This document shows, piece after piece, positions 51,195 to 61,307 of a stretch of 64,000 bases of DNA. Below the pieces are notes generated by a model. That model saw nothing but the letters and a program-made list of their open reading frames with translations. It had not been told where the DNA came from and made no database searches. This DNA is from Athripsodes cinereus (taxonomy: Eukaryota > Arthropoda > Insecta > Trichoptera > Leptoceridae), in assembly GCA_947579605.1 (NCBI GenBank), contig OX388322.1:310001-374000 (forward strand), given 5' to 3'. The stretch's first letter is position 1, and each line of letters opens with the position of its first letter. Position numbers and translations under genes: made by a program.

Positions 51195-53110
51195 ATCAAA
51201 TCATGTATGTATATAATGAAGGTTTTCATGAAAATTGAAATGGACTTCCGACAAGTACCTTCGGTCAACAACATCGAAATGTTATCATGAAAAGGCAGTT
51301 TTGACTCTTTCACTAAAATTCTGTTAATAATGTGCAACATTATAAGAGAAACATCGCCTCAGTAGTATATCACAGGGTATAAAAAAATCGAGAAAGCAAA
51401 ATGGTATATTTCTTTTCTACATTGTTCCTAAAGAAGGATGTTTTATAAGCTATCCCATGGTTAATATGAAAGTACATTATGCCAATATTATTTTTATCTG
51501 ATCCTGACTCTCCTCTATACACTTATATTATAATACTAGGTAGGTATATCTACCACATTGTTTTATCGACAATTTCCTAAGTCCCCTCTATCCCAGATAA
51601 GCCTTTTTCTCATCTCGGATATAAACATCCCGCAATATTGTTTATTCCCCTTCTCATCATGTTGTCAGTGTGACAATAATTCAAACCATCGTTGAATTTA
51701 CTATTGTTTTATATTATTGTACATTTAATCGATATTAATCCATGGAGAACATTTTCCGTAGAGTTCCAGCTAGAGAATACATCTCCCTAATTCTTTACAT
51801 TTTTTTAATGCCCTGTAAAGATAGGTATCCGTAAAGCATCAAGCAATGAGGTATTAAGTTTGCCAATATCCTGTCATGTCTTGTTTATTATTTATACAAA
51901 GAAACTGATATAAATGTTAATCACATATAAGAAGTCTTCTGGCTACCCCATAGACTACAAAAGACAATGCAAATAGAAATAAATAATCAATAAATATTTA
52001 AAAAAAACTTCCTATAATTTTATTGGGTAAGTTGCAATAAACTAGCCCTCTCTATATTAATTGAATTTGATATCGTCTTATTCACATATACATATTTCTA
52101 ATTGATTTAAATCAATAAACAGTGAAGAATAAATAAATTATAAATATAATGAATGATTTTGTCATATTTATTTTTAATAATATATAAGGCTCACCCCTTT
52201 GATACATTGTTATTATTTATTTTTCGTGTCGAAAGTCAGAAAAAAGCAAATCAAACTAATCATCAGTACTATGCAAAACGCACAGCACGTGGAGATGGCT
52301 CAAAAATATCCCCCATACTGCATGCGACAGGGCATCCATGTCCTTTAGTCTAGAAAACCCTGAATCATGTGACATGCATTCGTTTATGTTCTATTTAAAA
52401 TTAATTTACTGTGGGTTACACAGGTTTTGGTGTTGTAATTCGTTGTCACATTAAAACTTATAAAAAAACAAGTGTTTCTAAAACAAAAAACCATATTCCA
52501 GGGCTTCTGTGAAAGTATATTATAGTGTGCAAGGTGTGTTTGGGATAGAAAAACATATTATACATTGCATTTGGTAAAACATGACTGACATTTTATGTCA
52601 ATATAGTTAAAATTAACTTCCACCAAGTACCGTCGTGCGATAATTTTGATTGTTTAATTGAAATTGCTCCACTGGAACCTAAAAACACTTTCTTTTTTTT
52701 AAGATTCTACACATTTAGATATTAATAAATGATCCGAGGTATAATAATATAGGGGTGACGTATATTCTTTTTTTAGTAACGTTCCTGAAATTTTACACCT
52801 AAAATATTTAAAAAGTATTTTATCGTTATTTTTACTTCGGTATTTTTAATCAGTTCAGCTTCCACTTATTAAACTTCAAAGTGGGTGTATTATAGCACGG
52901 CCTAATCTTTAGAAGAGAAGTGACGGAAAATTTCTGGGAAAAATGAAAAGTGATGTTTTATAAAAGAGTTTTCAGAATTTGCTCTATGCATAAGTAGATA
53001 CATATAAATCGTCGGTAGTATTGTAAAATCCTCTGTAAGTAATTATTATTTTAAAACGAGACATTTGTACAAATGAAATTATTATAATATATGCTGAGAT
53101 ATCCGAAAAA
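51195..53110. other. AT-rich non-coding stretch with one SINE-B relic
   Basis: 51815-51950 (CCCTGTAAAGATAGGTATCC, AGCAATGAGGTATTAAG) is a faded SINE-B copy on the plus strand. Small frames (51122-51340, 52153-52353) have no recognisable content. Confidence 0.4.
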
Positions 53111-53111
53111 T

Positions 53112-53154
53112 ATTTATTTATTTAAAGCAGCATACGGCTCAAAGCCATTAATAA
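53112..53154 (-). mobile_element. LINE tail and hairpin, minus strand
   Basis: TATTTATTTATTTAAAGCAG is followed by the hairpin GGCTCAAAGCC (53136-53146). The hAT-like element inserted just beside it. Confidence 0.5.
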
Positions 53155-53162
53155 CATATTAA

Positions 53163-53966
53163 TAGGGACCTGAATTTTTCGCATTTGCGATAAACCCTCC
53201 TTTATTCGCGAAATTTGCATTTTTTTCGCGAATAACGCGAATTTCCACATTTTAGCAAAATAAAACCGAAATATGTTTAAAACAATAAAATAATCTATCG
53301 AAAAGTGGTTATTATTTACTGGATAGCCATAAATTTATGAAAGAATGTCTATGGTGGCGTGTCTATTATGGTAATGACATCGTGAATTGGCGTGAATTGA
53401 CGTACTGTAAATATAAAGAGGTAATTGAAATTCAATCGGCTGCGGGTGAAATTGACTTAGCCAAGGCATTGAATATTGTGAAGCTTCAAGAAAAAGAATA
53501 TGCTGAGGGAGTTAGCAGAGCAATATGGATGCCTTGTGCTAATTAAATGTCGATTCAGATAGATTCTTGTCCTCTTATAACACAGTGTTGTCTGATCGCA
53601 GGACTAATTTAAAAGAAAAAAAATTAGCTACGATATCAATTTTTTTATTTTGAACCGTAATAAAAGTATTTGTATAGGACATATTTAAAAAAAGTTAAAT
53701 AAAAAGTTTAAATAATTGTAGACATTTAAAAAATTTTTTTTTTTTTAATTTAACTTAAAAACCGGGATTACTGATAGTGTTGTTTTTTTTTTTAAATAAC
53801 TAGATTTATTTTAAGAAAATGGTACCGAAATCTGCAAAAGAATAACACCAATCTTTGAAAAATAACACCGCTTTTCCATCAAAATAACACCGAAAAATAA
53901 CACCGCTTTTACAGAATAATAACACAGCTTTTCCATAAAAATAACACCGAAAAATTCAGGTCCCTA
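53163..53966. mobile_element. hAT-like DNA transposon, non-autonomous, 8-bp duplication
   Basis: The 804-bp element has 19-bp perfect inverted ends (TAGGGACCTGAATTTTTCG) and the direct repeat CATATTAA at 53155-53162 and 53967-53974. Inside the right end AATAACACC or close variants occur about seven times over 53843-53950. Inside the left end are several TTCGCG words. An 8-bp duplication and clustered subterminal repeats fit hAT, though the TAGGG terminus is not the common CAG. No transposase is recognisable. Confidence 0.85.
53337..53546 (+). CDS. Unknown small ORF inside the hAT-like element
   Basis: A 69-residue frame with mixed, protein-like composition: it begins MKECLWWRVYYGNDIVNW, continues through an acidic and Lys-rich middle (EIDLAKALNIVKLQEKEYAE) and ends WMPCAN. 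The same frame runs some codons further upstream without an ATG. I recognise no transposase domain, zinc finger or dimerisation motif. It may be a remnant of the parent element's transposase or captured host DNA. It is less AT-rich than its surroundings, the main reason to list it. Confidence 0.3.
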   Translation: MKECLWWRVYYGNDIVNWRELTYCKYKEVIEIQSAAGEIDLAKALNIVKLQEKEYAEGVSRAIWMPCAN

Positions 53967-54129
53967 CATATTAACCATAAAAACATATGAATATTTTACA
54001 TAATACATAGGTACTCTAACAATCGTAAAAAATTAGTTATACAATAAAATCCACAGTTACAAAAAAAATTGATATACATTAAAGACAAAAATATGCTCAT
54101 TAGATATTTGGATACAAACAATAAAATCC

Positions 54130-54400
54130 ATAATATGATGACAAATTAACATAACATAACATGTATAGACAATTCGCACAGACCGAGCTAGTCCAAAACT
54201 TAGATTTGAATCTTGTATTATGGGAACTAACACGACGATACACATATATAGAATGCACTGAACACACATACATGTAATACCCAGACCCAGGACAATTTGA
54301 AAAAGGTCTTTTTTCATTTTGCCTTGGCCGGGAATCAAACCCGGGACCTCGTGACTCAAAGGCAAGTGCGTTAGCCTCCGCGCCACACCGGTCGTCGTTA
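54130..54400 (-). mobile_element. SINE-C copy, nearly full length
   Basis: On the minus strand it has CGACCGGTGTGGCGCGGAGG (box A region), CTTGCCTTTGAGTCACG and box B GGGTTTGATTCCCGG. It passes through GGTCTGGGTATTACATG and TCGTGTTAG to CTAGCTCGGTCTGTGCG, then a TGTTATGTTATG tail. Boxes A and B are spaced as in a tRNA gene. Confidence 0.85.
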
Positions 54401-54469
54401 TTACCATCTTTGAACCAAATAAACATTTCAAATATGTTTAATAATAATAATAATGACTAATAACATGCA

Positions 54470-54615
54470 GACATTTATTTATTTATTTATTTATTTACAG
54501 ATTCGCAGTATATTTTTATCATGTACACAAATATGCATAAAACACTATTTATTGATTAGCCACACAGCCTAGCCAGACAGCCTAATGGCTGTGTTGTGGC
54601 TGCAAAAAAACATAC
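54470..54615 (-). mobile_element. LINE 3' UTR with hairpin and AAAT tail, minus strand
   Basis: (TTTA)n is followed by about 80 bases and a hairpin GCCACACAGCC...GGCTGTGTTGTGGC (54560-54602). This matches the hairpin at 9.72 kb in sequence and orientation. Confidence 0.55.
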
Positions 54616-54714
54616 AAGAAACAAATATGAACTGAGATAAGTTATTGAGAAAAACTAAATATCTCATGTGCTACGTTGTCAGTTGATTCGATAACAAAAC
54701 ATGTGTGATTTCCC

Positions 54715-54930
54715 TAGCGGATGTGAGAGTAATATTGTGGACAGAATGTGTGTAAATAAGGTATAATGGTTTGGACATGCGGAGCGAATAGATGAAGAAC
54801 GGATGACAAAGAGAATTTATATATCTGAAGGAGGGGTGCGAGATAAGATGGGCGTCTGAGAGTATGTGCACCAAATTCTTGTGGATGGTCGTATGTTGAG
54901 TATGAGAAATCGGCGTTCATGTCCTATGAA
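54715..54930 (+). pseudogene. RTE-a LINE relic, decayed
   Basis: GGATGTGAGAGTAATATTGT, GGTTTGGACATGCGGAGCG, GATGACAAAGAGAATTTATA and AGAAATCGGCGTTCATG encode the CVRSxVDRM...WFGHxERI...RMTKRIY...RNRR region of RTE-a. In-frame stops and frameshifts mark it as the oldest plus-strand copy here. Confidence 0.75.
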
Positions 54931-54934
54931 AAAT

Positions 54935-56385
54935 TCTTCGTTCATTAAATATCGCATAATTTTGTCTGGATATCGGAATCTCCTTGTAGTTGCTCCCGTT
55001 GTTTAGTAAATTTTCTAAAATATTCTTGCTTTGAGTTTTAATAATTTGCATTTTTTTAATAGTCGAATCTTATAAAATTTATATGAAAAAGAGTGGAGAA
55101 TTTCGAAGTTACCATTGAAAACAGTCGAAATTAAATTGGTTTTAGGACTTTACTAGAATTTGACCACAAATGATTTTTCGATTATAATCCACACGTGCAG
55201 TTATCTACAGGACTTTCCTCTTTATTATAACAGTTAGATATATGTATATGAAAATGAATTTATTCACATAAGCTCAACCACAGGCATAGATATAAATAAT
55301 ATAAGCAGTGAGGTTTTTCTTTTGATAACTATTTGTTCGTTGATTCTCTTTATGATTCTCTTTGATGTGGTTTCTTATTCAGAACTAAACGTTTTTCGAC
55401 TTTTCAAGAGTAAGATAAAGTACTTAGGTGAAGTTGATATAGAACTTAAATATGAGGTATATATCTACCTTTTGTAAGCCTCAGAGAAATCTGATGAATG
55501 TTCATGAAAAGGAAAACAACTTACCAACAGCGTACATAATTATAAACATCATCACATCGACTACAGTTACAGTTGTAAAGTTTCATAACTCAACAAGTAG
55601 AAATGTCTTATGTTCGAATAATTGCCATTTTCGTAATTATCAGAATATTTATATAAAGCTTTCAAAACACAGTAGAGTTCTATTATACTATATTATAATA
55701 ACACTGTTAAAGACATACGTTGCCTTTGTTCCGTTCAATGGTCAAACAATTATTGGAAATATTTATTTGTGCTAGGTTCAATATTTTTTCCAAAGCTCAA
55801 TATTTAATATATAAAGGAAATCGTATATTTTAACATTTATTCGTTGGTGGAATTGAAAGAATGGCGTTGGTTGTATGCATTGCCAATTAAAAAAAAAACG
55901 AAATTTTCGATTTGTTGAGCAATGAAATAGGACAGTCGATACATTAGGTATCTTCCTCCCCCACTCATTATATGCATTGTACATTTCTCTATAAACCAAA
56001 AGTCTCAGTCTTGGTCCATTCATTTTATTGCAATTCTCTCTCACACCGAAGGTGCCATACTGGACAGCCTGAAGGGCTGGTCGGCCAAAATGTCCCCGTG
56101 TGTGGAATCTTGTGACTACTTGTGACTAATTCTTCGATGTATCTCTAGTCGAGAGAAGCAAAAAGTATTTGAATCAATTTAGATGTAAATATATCTCAAA
56201 TGATACGTGTCTTGTCAGTAATAATTGGGTTCGTTTGAAGAGATCGCGTCTTTGCGATAAGCTCGCCTTCTATACATATTTATATTGATTGTTATTAATT
56301 TAAATGCATTTCTCTACAAGATTGTAGGTATGTATTGTGATTAATGTATCTAACGTAAAGAATGAACAAATAAAAAAATATATAT
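54935..56385. other. AT-rich non-coding stretch, nothing recognised
   Basis: A 107-codon plus frame (55452-55775) and an 88-codon minus frame (55778-56044) abut each other, but both are AT-driven and match no family I know. Confidence 0.4.
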
Positions 56386-56387
56386 AG

Positions 56388-56582
56388 GAGTTCGTCGGTA
56401 GCCTGGAGGTAGAGTCTCGGCCTTCAGAACAAGGGGTCCGTGGTTCGATCCCAGGTGCCGGCAAACTCCCCTTTCACGGCACAAGCTTTTAGCTTAGTGT
56501 GAAAGGTGTATAAGGTTGTATTTGGGTTTATAACAAACCTAGATATATCTTTTTTAAAAAAAAAAAAAATAAAAAAAAAATA
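56388..56582 (+). mobile_element. SINE-A, full-length copy
   Basis: Best local reference: GAGTTCGTCGGTAGCCTGG (box A), GGTCCGTGGTTCGATCCC (box B at 56452-56462), GCCGGCAAACTCCCC, TTTCACGGCACAAGC, GGTGTATAAGGTTGTATTTG and a long poly-A tail. The tRNA-like head and intact boxes point to pol III transcription, and the poly-A tail to LINE-driven copying. Confidence 0.9.
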
Positions 56583-56589
56583 TTATAAT

Positions 56590-56660
56590 TTTAATATGAT
56601 AACTTTTATAGCGCCGTACTGTGCTAGTAATATCACTTCAAGGGCGCTTTACATTATTTA
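56590..56660 (-). mobile_element. Non-coding 3' end of the CR1/L2-like LINE
   Basis: TTTTATAGCGCCGTACTG and CACTTCAAGGGCGCTTTAC share the AGCGCC...GGCGCT arms and spacing of the 28.06 kb copy. Confidence 0.5.
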
Positions 56661-56834
56661 AAATTATAAAGCAGTACGTATCACTGCCGAAAAGCCTGTA
56701 GACCCTTTATATATTTTTTCCGTGTCCGAGATGAATTTTCTTCTCTTAAAGGTTTTATGTAATAATACGTATAATGTTACCTAATAAATATAATATGAGT
56801 ATTCATCATTTTCATCACTTCTCTTGATGAGGAG

Positions 56835-57485
56835 TTGACTAACTCTGGAACACAGGTCTCGGCTATAATAGGAGACATTAACATAGACACTTCTCGTCCT
56901 GATTTGTTTGGCGTAAAATATTTATCAATGTTAGGAATACATGGGTATCTGCCTGCTATCCAAGCTGTTACGAGGCCTGCGTCGGGCTCTTGTTTGGATC
57001 ACATAATGGTTAAGTGCGGTTCGAGGGTTACAGCACTGGTTTATGATTGTGATATTACTGATCATAATGTAATTATGTGTCAATTATCAGACGTACTGGG
57101 TAATATGAGTAGCACTGCGGATTGTGGGGTTAGAGAAAAAATCATTTATGACTATATTAGAATTAAAGACAAAATTAGACAAGCAGACTGGAGTGAAGTA
57201 TTAAATTGTAACAATGTGGACATTGGGGTAAATAGATTTGTAACTATCATGACGAGTTGCATAAATGAGGGTGCAAACAAGAAAAAAACTTATAAAAATA
57301 GTAAATATAAAAAATTAAAGCCATGGATAACTTCATCATTGATAGATCTGATTAGAAGAAGAAACAAATTACACCTTCTGGTGAGAAACAATAGAAATGA
57401 TATGTCTCTCATGACTCAATATATTAAAATGAGAGGTATTTGCAAATCAGTGAAGCAAAATATGATTACTACGGCGGTAAAATAG
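56835..57485 (+). CDS. LINE ORF part 1: endonuclease C-terminal half and linker
   Basis: The 216-codon frame begins in the endonuclease domain: GDINIDTSRPDLF near residue 13, SCLDHIMV near 52 and ITDHNVIM near 73 are the substrate- and metal-site blocks of apurinic-type endonucleases. The rest is the basic linker toward the polymerase. The frame ends at TAG 57483-57485 only because of a one-base shift near an A run at about 57457. In the neighbouring frame the protein continues through a YYGGKIANAGGNLKK-like motif. This part and the polymerase frame below are therefore one broken gene. Confidence 0.75.
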   Translation: MTNSGTQVSAIIGDINIDTSRPDLFGVKYLSMLGIHGYLPAIQAVTRPASGSCLDHIMVKCGSRVTALVYDCDITDHNVIMCQLSDVLGNMSSTADCGVREKIIYDYIRIKDKIRQADWSEVLNCNNVDIGVNRFVTIMTSCINEGANKKKTYKNSKYKKLKPWITSSLIDLIRRRNKLHLLVRNNRNDMSLMTQYIKMRGICKSVKQNMITTAVK

Positions 57486-57506
57486 CTAATGCAGGTGGTA
57501 ACTTGA

Positions 57507-59342
57507 AAAAAAATATGGGAAACTGTTCGAGAGTGTACCGACACGTGTAAAGAAAGGGATATTAAAATCGAATCTATTAAAGTACATGACAAAGAATTTA
57601 GATTTACAGAGCAATCTGACATTGTAGTTAATAAGTTCAATAATTATTCTTGTAATGTGGGAAAGGAATTAGCTGAAAAAATAATGTCGAATACTTCCAG
57701 GAGCGAGGAAGAACTGGCAGATGACATTGATACATTGAATGGTCCAATTGGTTCTTTTTTTCTTTGCCCTGTTACAGAGACTGAGATCACTAAACAAATT
57801 AGTTCTCTAAAAAATACACAGTCTTCCGGAATTGATATGATCACATCTGTCATGTTAAAATTGTGCAAGGGGAATGTGGCGGTACCACTGGCACACTTGT
57901 ATAATCTGTGTATGGCGGGTGGTGTTTATCCGGAATGCCTTAAGCAGGCAATTGTGGTTCCAATATACAAAGGTGGTGACAAGAAACTTCTCTCAAATTA
58001 TCGTCCAATTTCGCTACTAAGTACCTTATCGAAGGTGTTTGAGAGGACGATTGGCCAACGCCTGCGTCAATATCTAGAAGAGAAAAAATTCTTTTCGCCG
58101 GGACAGTTCGGATTTCGTCCAGGGTTGTGTACACAAGATGCCGTTCTGGAACTAACGAACTGCATAACGAGCCATTTGGAGAGAAGGGAGAAATGCATTG
58201 CAATCTTTCTAGACTTAGCTAAGGCATTTGATACGGTGTCACACAAAATCTTACTCCGAAAGCTGGAGGCGGTGGGAGTTAGGGGATTGGCTCAAAAATT
58301 CTTTCATAGCTATCTTCAAAATCGCAGACAATTTATTAGGATAGGAAATATTGTGAGCAACTCAGACTCACTCTTGTTCGGCGTTCCACAAGGGAGTACT
58401 CTTGGTCCCCTCTTATTTTTAATATACGTTAATGACCTTTGTAGTTTGGGTATTGGAGGTCGGATTGTATCGTTTGCTGATGACACTGCACTAATTTTTA
58501 ATGGCCACACATGGACGGATGCGTGTCAGCAAGCTGAGAGAGGCTTGAGGATAGTTAGCAAATGGCTTTCTAGTCATTTGCTCACCCTTAATGTGGAAAA
58601 AACCAAATTTATTCCCTTTTCTCTGACAATGGGGGGTGCGATGCCGAATTTCGACAGCATAAGAATGCATTCATGTTCCAATGGCGGTGTTCAATGCTCG
58701 TGTCCGTCAATCAATAGTTGTGACAATATAAAATACCTGGGACTTATTATTGATAAACATCTTAGGTGGGATAAGTATTTGGAGGTTCTCACGACGCGTC
58801 TGAGGAAGCTGCTGTATGTGTTCGGGGTGTTGAGGCATGTAATGGACGAAAATCGTATCAGATCTGTGTACTTTGCACTTTGCAATTCCATTCTCCTGTA
58901 CGGGTTAGAGTGTTGGGGAGGTGCTGCTACCGTGCATCTCAGTTCTGTCAACATCATGCAGAAAGCGGTCCTCCGAGTTATGAGTGGTTCTGGATATATG
59001 AGTCCATCCGAGCCGTTGTTCAGACGCTTTAAGGTGTTAGATGTGAGACAGTTGTTTATTAGGTCAATTTTGTTGAAGACATTTGATAATGATGAAGAAA
59101 CTCCACAGACTATGCGTGTACTAAGGTCATCATATTATATAAACAGACGACAGATCCCAAACAGGGGGACGGCGCTGGGACGGAGATCCTCTGAATATCT
59201 GGGTCCTAGAATGTTTAATAAATTACCCAGTGATCTGAGAGATTGTGTGAGTATGAGAGAGTTCAGGGTGTCTCTGACTGAGTGGTTGATGATGATTGGA
59301 AGAGAGAAGTCACAGACCGAACTATTTCACACATTGGTATAG
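57507..59342 (+). CDS. LINE ORF part 2: reverse transcriptase
   Basis: The frame is open for about 610 codons, and the first ATG-like start is not the real one. Motifs in order: SSGIDMI, LSNYRPISLLSTLSKVFE, GQFGFRPGLCTQDA, CIAIFLDLAKAFDTV (catalytic Asp), GVPQGSTLGPLLFLIYVND and SFADDTAL (catalytic FADD, nucleotides about 58475). NVEKTKFIPFS and SCDNIKYLGLIID follow. A C-terminal block (KAVLRVMSGSG, RSSEYLGPRMFNKLPSDLR) completes it. This is the layout of jockey/CR1-group LINEs; I cannot settle the clade by eye. It lies in the same overall frame as the upstream endonuclease part, after a second shift in an A8 run at 57506-57513. Confidence 0.85.
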   Translation, partial: KKIWETVRECTDTCKERDIKIESIKVHDKEFRFTEQSDIVVNKFNNYSCNVGKELAEKIMSNTSRSEEELADDIDTLNGPIGSFFLCPVTETEITKQISSLKNTQSSGIDMITSVMLKLCKGNVAVPLAHLYNLCMAGGVYPECLKQAIVVPIYKGGDKKLLSNYRPISLLSTLSKVFERTIGQRLRQYLEEKKFFSPGQFGFRPGLCTQDAVLELTNCITSHLERREKCIAIFLDLAKAFDTVSHKILLRKLEAVGVRGLAQKFFHSYLQNRRQFIRIGNIVSNSDSLLFGVPQGSTLGPLLFLIYVNDLCSLGIGGRIVSFADDTALIFNGHTWTDACQQAERGLRIVSKWLSSHLLTLNVEKTKFIPFSLTMGGAMPNFDSIRMHSCSNGGVQCSCPSINSCDNIKYLGLIIDKHLRWDKYLEVLTTRLRKLLYVFGVLRHVMDENRIRSVYFALCNSILLYGLECWGGAATVHLSSVNIMQKAVLRVMSGSGYMSPSEPLFRRFKVLDVRQLFIRSILLKTFDNDEETPQTMRVLRSSYYINRRQIPNRGTALGRRSSEYLGPRMFNKLPSDLRDCVSMREFRVSLTEWLMMIGREKSQTELFHTLV

Positions 59343-59524
59343 ATTGAGTGAAGGATGAATGATATTAGAAATTATGTTGTTAATTATTATGTAATGTCCT
59401 TAAATCGCCTCAACACAGGCATACGCCTAGTGAGGCTATCAAATATGTTAATTATGTTAATTATGTTATGTTAAATATGTATGTAGAATGAAAATTAATA
59501 ATAAATAAATAAAATAAATATAGT

Positions 59525-59840
59525 TACATATTAAGTAAAATTGCCGTATTAACTAGATTTGTACCTACATTATGACTGTATATTTTGAATATTATTATTA
59601 CATATAAATATAGGTTACACAATCTTAACACTAATGATGTTAATATTATATAATGTTAGGTTTCATGGTCATAATGAGATAAGTATACTCAACATACCAT
59701 GTTATATGGAAACATACTAGTACACGGTATAATATAATAAATTATTATTAACTTAAATAAACTGTTTACATGCTCTGTAGGGTTTGCCTTAGCATGACTT
59801 GAGAAGAAATATTTATACAAATTTTGTTCCTATATTGATG
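59525..59840. other. AT-rich non-coding spacer
   Basis: Nothing is recognised between the LINE tail and the next inverted-repeat element. Confidence 0.4.
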
Positions 59841-59843
59841 TGT

Positions 59844-59972
59844 TAATAATTGAATGCGCCCCTGGAAAAAGTGTCTTCATAATACATTGTGTAACTTTGA
59901 TCTTAAGCAAGTTCTCCTAAAAAAAAAAATTTTTGCATATAGACCCTTTTTCCAGGGGCGCCTTCAATTATT
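59844..59972. mobile_element. Short inverted-repeat element (MITE-like)
   Basis: Inverted arms of about 28 bases: AATAATTGAATGCGCCCCTG at 59844 onward, and its complement ending ATTATT at about 59972, with one or two mismatches. The GCGCCCCTGGAAAAAG core stands out in AT-rich DNA. The centre has an A11 run and no frame. Confidence 0.7.
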
Positions 59973-59984
59973 ATACTACTATTA

Positions 59985-60225
59985 CAATCCCATTACATAA
60001 TATCACGCAAGTAAGGAAGTCGCAGACCAGCTGCATGCAATTAACATGCAAGCTGTCCTCTCCATATCAACAAAAAATTAAGACATTCGGGACGGTTGCA
60101 AAAACTAAGTGCTGATTTTACATCTCTTTATTTTTCGAACACCTGCCCTTTACAGGTCATTTTAAAACTAACGGAATAGACCGGAAGGTCACTTCTTTGT
60201 CGGGAATTCCACAGTTAAGTGATTA
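59985..60225 (-). mobile_element. SINE-B, near full-length but diverged
   Basis: CCATTACATAATATCACGC, CAGCTGCATGCAATTAACAT, CAACAAAAAATTAAGACATT, CCTGCCCTTTACAGGTC and GGTCACTTCTTTGTCGGG lie in order on the minus strand. Confidence 0.7.
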
Positions 60226-60325
60226 TTATTCTATTAAGAATTTAGTTTAAATATAATTTTTATTCTGAGAAGTTTTCATTTACATGTTTGGAGAATAAAT
60301 ATTCAACCAAATTTTCTTACAGAAA

Positions 60326-60502
60326 GAGTTCGTCGGTAGTCTGGAGGTAGAGTCTCGGCTTCATGAACAAGAGGGGCGCGGTTCGATCCCAGGTGCCAGC
60401 AAATTTCCCTTTCACGACGCAAGCTTTGAGCTTACTGTGAAAGGTGTATAAGGTTCTATTTGGGTTTATAACAAAAACCCAGATACATATTTAAAAAAAA
60501 AA
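60326..60502 (+). mobile_element. SINE-A copy
   Basis: GAGTTCGTCGGTAGTCTGG (box A), GCGCGGTTCGATCCCAGG (box B), CCCTTTCACGACGCAAGC and AAAAACCCAGATACATA before a short A run. Confidence 0.85.
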
Positions 60503-60504
60503 GT

Positions 60505-61105
60505 GTGAGTGTATTAATATGTAGAAAAAATTTACTGTCTCACTGGACACGAATTGTCTCTTCTGAGGCAATATAGATCAAGACTTCAATACAGGAGAGA
60601 CTTTTAGAAGATTATATAAGGTCACGGACCTAATATTCTTCAAAGAATCGCGAAACTTTAATAAGTTTAAATTAATTTCAAGCTTTCAAAGGGGAGAAAA
60701 TATTTTTTTATCAGCAAAAATCTTTGTTGTTATATAATTAAAAGGTAGTTGTTTCCTTGCATAACTTAAACTTAATTTTTAAAAGCAAGCAATTTGTGTA
60801 AAAGGTCGAAAGCTGTAGGTATTGCGGCTTATGCTGCGAGATCATTTTATGATAAATTAAGATTAATTACTCTTGTTTGACTTGAACTAAATTAAAACTT
60901 TGGTGGCAATAAAACAAAACTTATTATTATTGTTATTAGAATCAAAAGTCTGGATGATGAAATAATCAGAGTTTGTATTAAAATAATCTAAACGCAAATT
61001 TGTGCAAACAAAATATTATTCTCGTTGTGTTATGTCTCATTCTTATTGAAGTGCGATTTTATTTTGTGGACGATGAAAAGGCATCCATAAATAATGTCTA
61101 CTCAG
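60505..61105. other. AT-rich non-coding stretch, nothing recognised
   Basis: Nothing supportable was seen. Confidence 0.4.
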
Positions 61106-61107
61106 TA

Positions 61108-61307
61108 TATTATGATACTTCTAATGCTGTTGTACGGCTCAAAAACATGGGTCTTACTAAAAACTGACATTGACAAACTCCAAGTATTTCAAATGAGATG
61201 TCTAGGAGAAATTCTGAAAATGGAATGAAGTAATTAGAGCACGCTGCGATAACCAAGCACCACTGGAAGAGGAAATCCGCAAACCCAGATTCAGATGGTT
61301 TGGACAC
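61108..61307 (+). pseudogene. RTE-d LINE fragment, left of the solo LTR
   Basis: The frame reads LLYGSKTWVLLKTDIDKLQV, then FQMRCLGEILKM and a stop. After a shift, EEEIRKPRFRWFGH runs up to the insertion point. These are post-polymerase blocks of an RTE-like LINE. The piece is decayed (a frameshift and a stop before the LTR). Confidence 0.8.

Larger units (their letters stand above)
56822..59520 (+). mobile_element. Jockey/CR1-type LINE, 5'-truncated, nearly intact polymerase
   Basis: The element starts inside an endonuclease domain, runs through a full reverse transcriptase, and ends with a 3' UTR of about 175 bases. The UTR contains the hairpin GCCTCA...TGAGGC (59407-59436) and an AATAAATAAATAAAATAAAT tail. 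It is the second longest LINE in the window. No clear target duplication was found. Confidence 0.85.

Noticed and set aside
52153..52353. 66-codon plus frame
   Set aside because: No recognisable content; the DNA around it is plain AT-rich filler.
55452..56044. Adjacent 107-codon plus and 88-codon minus frames
   Set aside because: No recognisable family, no splice or promoter context, strongly AT-biased residues.
56388..56470. tRNA gene
   Set aside because: Boxes A and B are present, but the cloverleaf is followed by a SINE body and poly-A tail and the unit is repeated; it is a SINE head. The same holds for the SINE-C heads at 27.5 and 54.4 kb.
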